In this document: positions 60,175-64,000 of the stretch, piece after piece
Layout: every line of letters starts with the position of its first letter
How positions within the stretch are numbered: position 1 is the first letter of the stretch
Assembly: GCF_018141545.1 (NCBI RefSeq)
Contig: NZ_CP064357.1
Coordinates: 1 to 64,000 of the forward strand
Direction of reading: 5' to 3'
DNA from: Miltoncostaea oceani
GTDB lineage: Bacteria; Actinomycetota; Thermoleophilia; Miltoncostaeales; Miltoncostaeaceae
DNA: 64,000 nt
Position numbers and translations under genes: made by a program
The notes under the pieces: generated by a model
What the model saw: only the letters and a program-made list of their open reading frames with translations
Told to the model about the DNA's origin: nothing
Database searches by the model: none

Positions 60175-61539
60175 TCAGCCTCCGAGACGAGGCCGCCCCG
60201 GCCCGGTCCAGGAGGGGGAGGGGAGGGTCGGAAGGCGCGGGGCCCAGCCTGAGCGCAGGATCCGGCCGACCTGCCGGGCGCGCAGGAGAGGCTGCGGTCC
60301 GTAGGTCCCATCGACGCGCGGGCGGTTCACGGCGTAGCGGGCGAAGTCATCGGCCCACTGCTCCTCGTCCGACAGGCACCAATCACGCCGCGGGGTTTCC
60401 GCGTCGACGACTGCGGGGTTGATGACGCAGCGCCACCCTCCGGCGTGGCGCATCGTCCGGCTGACGCGCGAGCGGCTGGCCGGGGTCAGCCCGGCGCGAT
60501 CGGCGACGTGCCCGAGTTCGTGGAGGAAGGTAACCGAGAGGACCCGGTCCGGCTGGGCCAGATGCTCGGGGGAGAGCGAGATCAGGAAGCGGTCGCCGAT
60601 CGTGTCCGTGCAGGAGGCGAGCGCGGGGCAGGACCCATTCCCTCTCGTCACCTCGATGCGTGAGCCGAGGTGTGCCCAGATCCGGCGGACCTGTCCGGGC
60701 GCCCGGCGGAGCGAGCGGAGGACGACGGCACGCTGGCGGACGCTCAGACCGCGGATGACCGGCCGGCCCCCGCCTGCTGCCTTGGCCGTGATCGACCCGG
60801 CAGGCAGGGCGCCGATGCGGACCCGGTAGACAGCCCCGAGGGCGACCGGCGGCAGCTGACCCTGGGGGTCCGGCCCGATCACCGACGCGCCGCCCCCGGC
60901 CACGCTTGTCTGCAAGGTGAAGTCCCGGCCCGATGAGAGCCGGCCACCGGCCCCCTCCAGACTCAGCCTGGAGGGCGCGCCGGCCGGGATCAGTACGCGG
61001 AGGCGGCCGACCTCATCGTCGGCGAAGGAACGGGGCCAGACCACCGGGGCGGCCAGGGGCAGCCGTGGGTCGACCCGGGCGATGAGGGAGAGCGTCTGCC
61101 CTGACGAGGCGGCGGACAACGAGACCAGCCGCGGGTCGAGCAGGATCATGGCGGCGCTGCGGTCGGTCTCGAAGAGCGCCCTCGCGTCCCAGCCGAGGTG
61201 GGAGACGATCTCCCTCAGCACCGTGCCGTCAGGGCCAGGAAGAGGAGAGGAGCGACAGGCCGAGCAGAGGTATCCGGGCCCGAGCGCCGGTGCGTTGCCC
61301 TCGATCGCCCGCGCGTCGGTGAGGAACGTGGTCTGGTCGCCTGCGCGGGCGGCGAGGGCCTCGGCCTCAGGTTGGTCGAGGCCTTGAGAGGGGACCGCCG
61401 GAAGGCCTTCAGCGGCGCGGAGGCTGGAGAGGGAGTCGGCAAGCGGCGCCGGCAGGGGCTGAGCGGTTGCCGCCGTCGCCCCGGCGCTGATCAGCGCGAG
61501 GCATGAGAAGAGGGCGGTTGTCAGAATGCGTATGTGCAA
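60175..61539 (-). CDS. Secreted zincin-type metalloprotease (HELGH)
   Basis: 454 residues from a TTG at 61539, the only start that keeps a proper signal peptide (HIRILTTALFSCLALISAGATAATA). A beta-rich middle with LRVLIPAGAPSRLSLEGAGG is a possible pre- or C2-like domain. The catalytic domain has VTFLHELGHVADR (HExxH), followed 60 residues later by SDEEQWADDFARYAVN with a likely third ligand. Disulfide pairs CSACR, CPALASC and CVINP...WC. Related to the anthrax-lethal-factor/ATLF-like style of zincins, but not assignable to a family with certainty. Confidence 0.72.
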   Translation of the reverse strand: MHIRILTTALFSCLALISAGATAATAQPLPAPLADSLSSLRAAEGLPAVPSQGLDQPEAEALAARAGDQTTFLTDARAIEGNAPALGPGYLCSACRSSPLPGPDGTVLREIVSHLGWDARALFETDRSAAMILLDPRLVSLSAASSGQTLSLIARVDPRLPLAAPVVWPRSFADDEVGRLRVLIPAGAPSRLSLEGAGGRLSSGRDFTLQTSVAGGGASVIGPDPQGQLPPVALGAVYRVRIGALPAGSITAKAAGGGRPVIRGLSVRQRAVVLRSLRRAPGQVRRIWAHLGSRIEVTRGNGSCPALASCTDTIGDRFLISLSPEHLAQPDRVLSVTFLHELGHVADRAGLTPASRSRVSRTMRHAGGWRCVINPAVVDAETPRRDWCLSDEEQWADDFARYAVNRPRVDGTYGPQPLLRARQVGRILRSGWAPRLPTLPSPSWTGPGRPRLGG

Positions 61540-61691
61540 GGCGGCGACGGTCGGCGTGCCCTGATCAAGTGCCGGTGCTTGTACGTCGCGGGGGCCTGCG
61601 CGCTTCCACGGGGGGCGGCCCTTTCTCAGCAGAGAACGGACGAGGGGGCGCCCGGCGACGTGAACGCGCCCCCCGTCGTCCTGACCGGCGG

Positions 61692-62405
61692 TCACAGCAC
61701 CCGGAGGCGCGCGGCGATCTCCTCGAGGGTGGACTGACCGAGCTCTCCCACCGCCTCGTTCAGAACCGCGCCGTCGCCATCCATGACGAAGCAGACTCCA
61801 TCGAGTTCGAGCCACTGATCCGATCCGCTGGTGCGGAAGGTCCGGGCCTCCTGGTCGAGGGCCACCACCTCGTGCTCCAGGTGGAGCCCACTCACCTCAC
61901 CCTCGTGGACGGAGATGAAGGAGATCGGCTCGCCCTGGATGAACGCGCCCCGGACCAGGGCCCAGTTCATCTCGCGCAGGTCCTGCTCGCGCCGCGCGGC
62001 GGCCTCGCGCTCGGCCTCGATCGCGCGGAACAGCTCAGGGGAGATCATGAACGGCACCGGCCGCACCTCCGCGTCCGGGAAGTCGCTCTTGCGGGCGACC
62101 TCGGCGAGCGCCTCCGCACCCTCCGCGGTTGATGTGAGCGCGAGCTGGGTGCCACCGTTGAGGACCGTGAAGGCCATCGCGACATCGGTGAAGGTCTCCC
62201 CGCGCCGTCCCCGGCGGACCCATTCGGCCTGGTCTAGGCAGGCGCGCATGCGCGGCAGCTGATCCCAGTCGAGCTCGAGGCGGCCGTAGTCGGGGTCGCC
62301 GTAGGTCGTCATCACCGCAGTGGGTCCGGTGATGACCACGCTCGTGGTCCGGACCTCGATGCTGAGGCGTCCGGTCTCGGGGATCTGCTCGGGGATGAAG
62401 CCCAT
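61692..62405 (-). CDS. Hypothetical protein
   Basis: 237 residues from the ATG at 62405 with GAAAGG upstream. Soluble. Alternating strands and helices: TTSVVITGPTAVMTTYGDPDYG, VAMAFTVLNGGTQLALTSTAEGAEALAEVARK and a C-terminal half with FISVHEGEVSGLHLEHEVVALDQEARTF. Two similar beta-beta-alpha halves suggest internal duplication. Unknown family. Located between a secreted protease and a lipoprotein gene. Confidence 0.62.
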   Translation of the reverse strand: MGFIPEQIPETGRLSIEVRTTSVVITGPTAVMTTYGDPDYGRLELDWDQLPRMRACLDQAEWVRRGRRGETFTDVAMAFTVLNGGTQLALTSTAEGAEALAEVARKSDFPDAEVRPVPFMISPELFRAIEAEREAAARREQDLREMNWALVRGAFIQGEPISFISVHEGEVSGLHLEHEVVALDQEARTFRTSGSDQWLELDGVCFVMDGDGAVLNEAVGELGQSTLEEIAARLRVL

Positions 62406-62522
62406 CAACGCGACCTTTCGTGCAAGGGGATGAGCCTCGAACGTAAGGCGCCCTCGGGACACTGCACGTGAGACGCGATGATCAGGTGTGGCGACTCACA
62501 CGGAAGTCCGGGAGCGGGGCTA

Positions 62523-62551
62523 TTGACGTGGCGCCGCCGCCGGACTTTTAT
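62523..62551 (+). promoter_or_regulatory. Candidate promoter of the lipoprotein gene
   Basis: TTGACG at 62523-62528, 17-base spacer and AT-rich TTTTAT at 62546-62551, with the RBS GGAGAGGGAG and GTG start at 62581 following. Confidence 0.4.
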
Positions 62552-62580
62552 GGCGTCCTATCTGGAGAGGGAGAAGCGCA

Positions 62581-63399
62581 GTGAAAGTGCGTCCTCGATC
62601 GACCTCTGTGCGAGCGCGGACAGGGGCGGTGTTCGCCGCCCTCTCCCTCCTGCTGGGCGGAATCGCGCTGACCGTCGGCTGCGGAGATGACGATTCCTCG
62701 GCGGACGTGCCGCCGCCGCCGCCGACCACGCAGACGCGCGTGCCGGATGCGGGCTGCACCGAGTCGACACCCAAGCGGATCGAGTGGAACCCACCCGAGG
62801 CGGGCGTGTACGTCGTCGGCTGTTCGACGGACGGAGGGGGTCAGGTCGTCCTCACGAGCACGACGGCGCAGGTCCTGCGGGTCTGGTCTCCAAGCGGAGG
62901 GCAGGTCGATTCGTATCCGCCCCCGAGCGGGGATGCCTCCGCGCTCGCTGTCGCGAGCGTGATCCCGACGTCGCCGCTCCCGAACGGCTCGACGCCGCTG
63001 CTTCCAGGAGGGTCGGCATCGATCTTCGGGACTGCGCCGGTGACCGTGACCTTCGAGGCGGACCCCGCCCTGACACACGAAGCGGCCGTCGCCGCTGCCT
63101 TCGCCTCATGGGCGCAGGGGAAGCTGGCTCAGCCCGGTCGACGGCTCGCGATCGGAGCGGCGGCGTGTGCGGATGCCTCGTCTCAAGTCCTCCAGACCCA
63201 GTCCTACTTGGAGGACTCGATCCGGGCGTCCTTCGGGATCTTCGAGTGCACCGACTTCGTGCGCGCGATCCAACGTGAGGTCGGAGACGCGGCGCCGCCC
63301 GCTTCCGTGCTCGATGATGTCCTGTCCACGGGTAGACGCGTCATCGGTCCGAGTTTCCGTGACGAGGTCATCCGGGTGCTCTACCGGCTCGCGTCCTAG
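62581..63399 (+). CDS. Lipoprotein of unknown function
   Basis: 272 residues, GTG start with GGAGAGGGAG upstream. Hydrophobic signal VFAALSLLLGGIALTVGC; the lipobox LTVGC gives a lipid-anchored Cys followed by GDDDSS. The extracellular part has a Pro-rich linker, a beta-rich domain (GVYVVGCSTDGGGQVVLTSTTAQVLRVWSPSGG) and a helical C-terminal region (EAAVAAAFASWAQGKL, DFVRAIQREVGD). The 3' end overlaps the convergent HD-hydrolase gene by 4 bases. Confidence 0.75.
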   Translation: MKVRPRSTSVRARTGAVFAALSLLLGGIALTVGCGDDDSSADVPPPPPTTQTRVPDAGCTESTPKRIEWNPPEAGVYVVGCSTDGGGQVVLTSTTAQVLRVWSPSGGQVDSYPPPSGDASALAVASVIPTSPLPNGSTPLLPGGSASIFGTAPVTVTFEADPALTHEAAVAAAFASWAQGKLAQPGRRLAIGAAACADASSQVLQTQSYLEDSIRASFGIFECTDFVRAIQREVGDAAPPASVLDDVLSTGRRVIGPSFRDEVIRVLYRLAS

Positions 63400-63947
63400 C
63401 GCAGGAGCTCTTCGATCCGGGCCCACATCGCCCGGAGCTCCCCCGGTCTCTTGAGGGCGTGGCGAAAGCCGTCCTGCTCCTTGCGGTACATGCCGAGGAG
63501 GGTGCCGCCGGCCTCGAGGTTCGCAATCCGGTCGGCGAGCTTGACGATGACGGCCCGCTCGCCGGCGGCACGGATGCGGGGGTAGGTCAGGGCGTGGCGT
63601 GTCTTGCGGTTCGGGCCCTGGCGGTTGGTGACGGCGTCGACGAGCCGGGCGACCTCCGGCCCGAACGTCTCTCGAACCTCATCGAAGGTGATGGGGGTGT
63701 CCTCGATCACGTCGTGGAGTTGGGCGGACATCCTCAGCTCCAGGTCGGCGCCGAAGCCGAACCGCACGAGCACAGCCTCGACCGCGTCCAGGTGATGCCG
63801 GTAGGGGCGGCCGTCTCCGTAGCGTTGATCGGCGTGCGCCGCGATAGCGAACGCGCGCGCCTCGGCGAGTCGTGCGCGCTCGGATGCCGGCAGGTCTGTG
63901 ACAGCCGGAGCGCCAGCCCCCTGTCTCTCGGAGAGCCCCCGGGCCAC
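63396..63947 (-). CDS. HD-domain hydrolase (RelA/SpoT, MESH1-like)
   Basis: 183 residues, GTG start with AGGAG nine bases upstream. HD metal motif: H of AAHADQRYGDGRPYRHHLDAV, HD of AQLHDVIEDT and D of VKLADRIANLE, the arrangement of (p)ppGpp-hydrolase domains. No synthetase domain, so perhaps a small alarmone hydrolase or other nucleotide phosphohydrolase. The start overlaps the stop of an upstream gene by one base (TAGTG), so the two are coupled. Confidence 0.85.
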   Translation of the reverse strand: MARGLSERQGAGAPAVTDLPASERARLAEARAFAIAAHADQRYGDGRPYRHHLDAVEAVLVRFGFGADLELRMSAQLHDVIEDTPITFDEVRETFGPEVARLVDAVTNRQGPNRKTRHALTYPRIRAAGERAVIVKLADRIANLEAGGTLLGMYRKEQDGFRHALKRPGELRAMWARIEELLR

Positions 63948-64000
63948 TATGAGAGCTCCTCGTTGACATCGACCCGGAGTGCTCCGGGGGCAATCTTCAT
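63947..64000 (-). CDS. C-terminal end of an upstream gene (partial)
   Basis: On the minus strand the frame reads MKIAPGALRVDVNEELS then TAG at 63947-63949; the Met may be internal because the frame is cut by the window edge. The stop overlaps the GTG of the HD-hydrolase gene. Too short to identify. Confidence 0.5.
   Translation of the reverse strand: MKIAPGALRVDVNEELS

Noticed and set aside
1-64000. Prophage
   Set aside because: No capsid, terminase, portal, tail or lysis genes; the ligase, Api92-like gene and helicases alone do not make a phage.
1-64000. tRNA, rRNA, CRISPR
   Set aside because: TTCGAA/TTCAA-type T-loop matches all fall in coding sequence without cloverleaf partners; no spaced short repeats of CRISPR type and no cas genes.

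Overview
The window is high-GC DNA (roughly 70% by eye) with dense actinobacterial-style coding. NucS mismatch endonuclease, ThyX-type thymidylate synthase, an accessory SecA, Tad-type pilus genes and a PHP-domain DnaE suggest an actinobacterium. A Thermoleophilia-like lineage (Solirubrobacter/Patulibacter relatives) is my best guess, from protein style only. A plasmid-type initiator gene (28288-29466) with an iteron-like array beside it (29467-29760), a Doc-type toxin and several orphan accessory genes suggest that at least part of the window is a large plasmid, chromid or integrated replicon. Housekeeping-type genes (dnaE, mutM, cca, recQ, nucS) sit beside it.

Layout. 1-6.1 kb: CpaE-like and CpaF ATPases of a Tad pilus, a tandem pair of winged-helix-like genes and a tandem pair of small secreted proteins. 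6.2-11.1 kb: DNA polymerase III alpha carrying an intein. 11.4-15.6 kb: accessory genes on the minus strand, including a protein built of ten 23-residue DGPA repeats. 15.7-23.0 kb: TadB, TadC, a membrane protein, a CAP-domain protein, a second CpaF-like ATPase carrying a class 3 intein, and an A24 prepilin peptidase. 23.1-27.8 kb: two paralogous zinc-site genes, the second apparently split by an insertion of about 1.8 kb. 27.8-30.4 kb: doc, repA, origin-like repeats and a degenerate tyrosine recombinase. 30.3-38.5 kb: nucS, recQ, a SpoIIM-like membrane protein, SecA2 and a fused, motif-split ThyX-like protein. 38.5-45.8 kb: two large type IV prepilins (one with LamG-like domains), a RecD2-like helicase and an RNA ligase. 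46-52.6 kb: a secreted peptide, a MoxR-like AAA ATPase, a second RecD2-like helicase interrupted by an intein, and MutM. 52.7-57.2 kb: TPR protein, main type IV pilin, CoiA-like nuclease, membrane proteins and a stand-alone prepilin-peptidase N-terminal domain. 57.3-64 kb: CCA-type nucleotidyltransferase, a small Arg-rich protein, an Api92-like protein, a secreted zinc protease, a lipoprotein and an HD hydrolase.

Two themes recur. First, many genes come in diverged pairs: wHTH proteins, secreted proteins, CpaF ATPases, RecD2 helicases, the zinc-site family and the large prepilins. Second, there are three inteins of three different kinds, two of them inserted exactly after the P-loop lysine. 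Pilins with FTLVE motifs, Tad motor genes, a prepilin peptidase apparently split over two loci, CoiA and two RecD2 helicases together could form a DNA-uptake or surface-adhesion system; that connection is inference. I found no rRNA, tRNA or CRISPR array.
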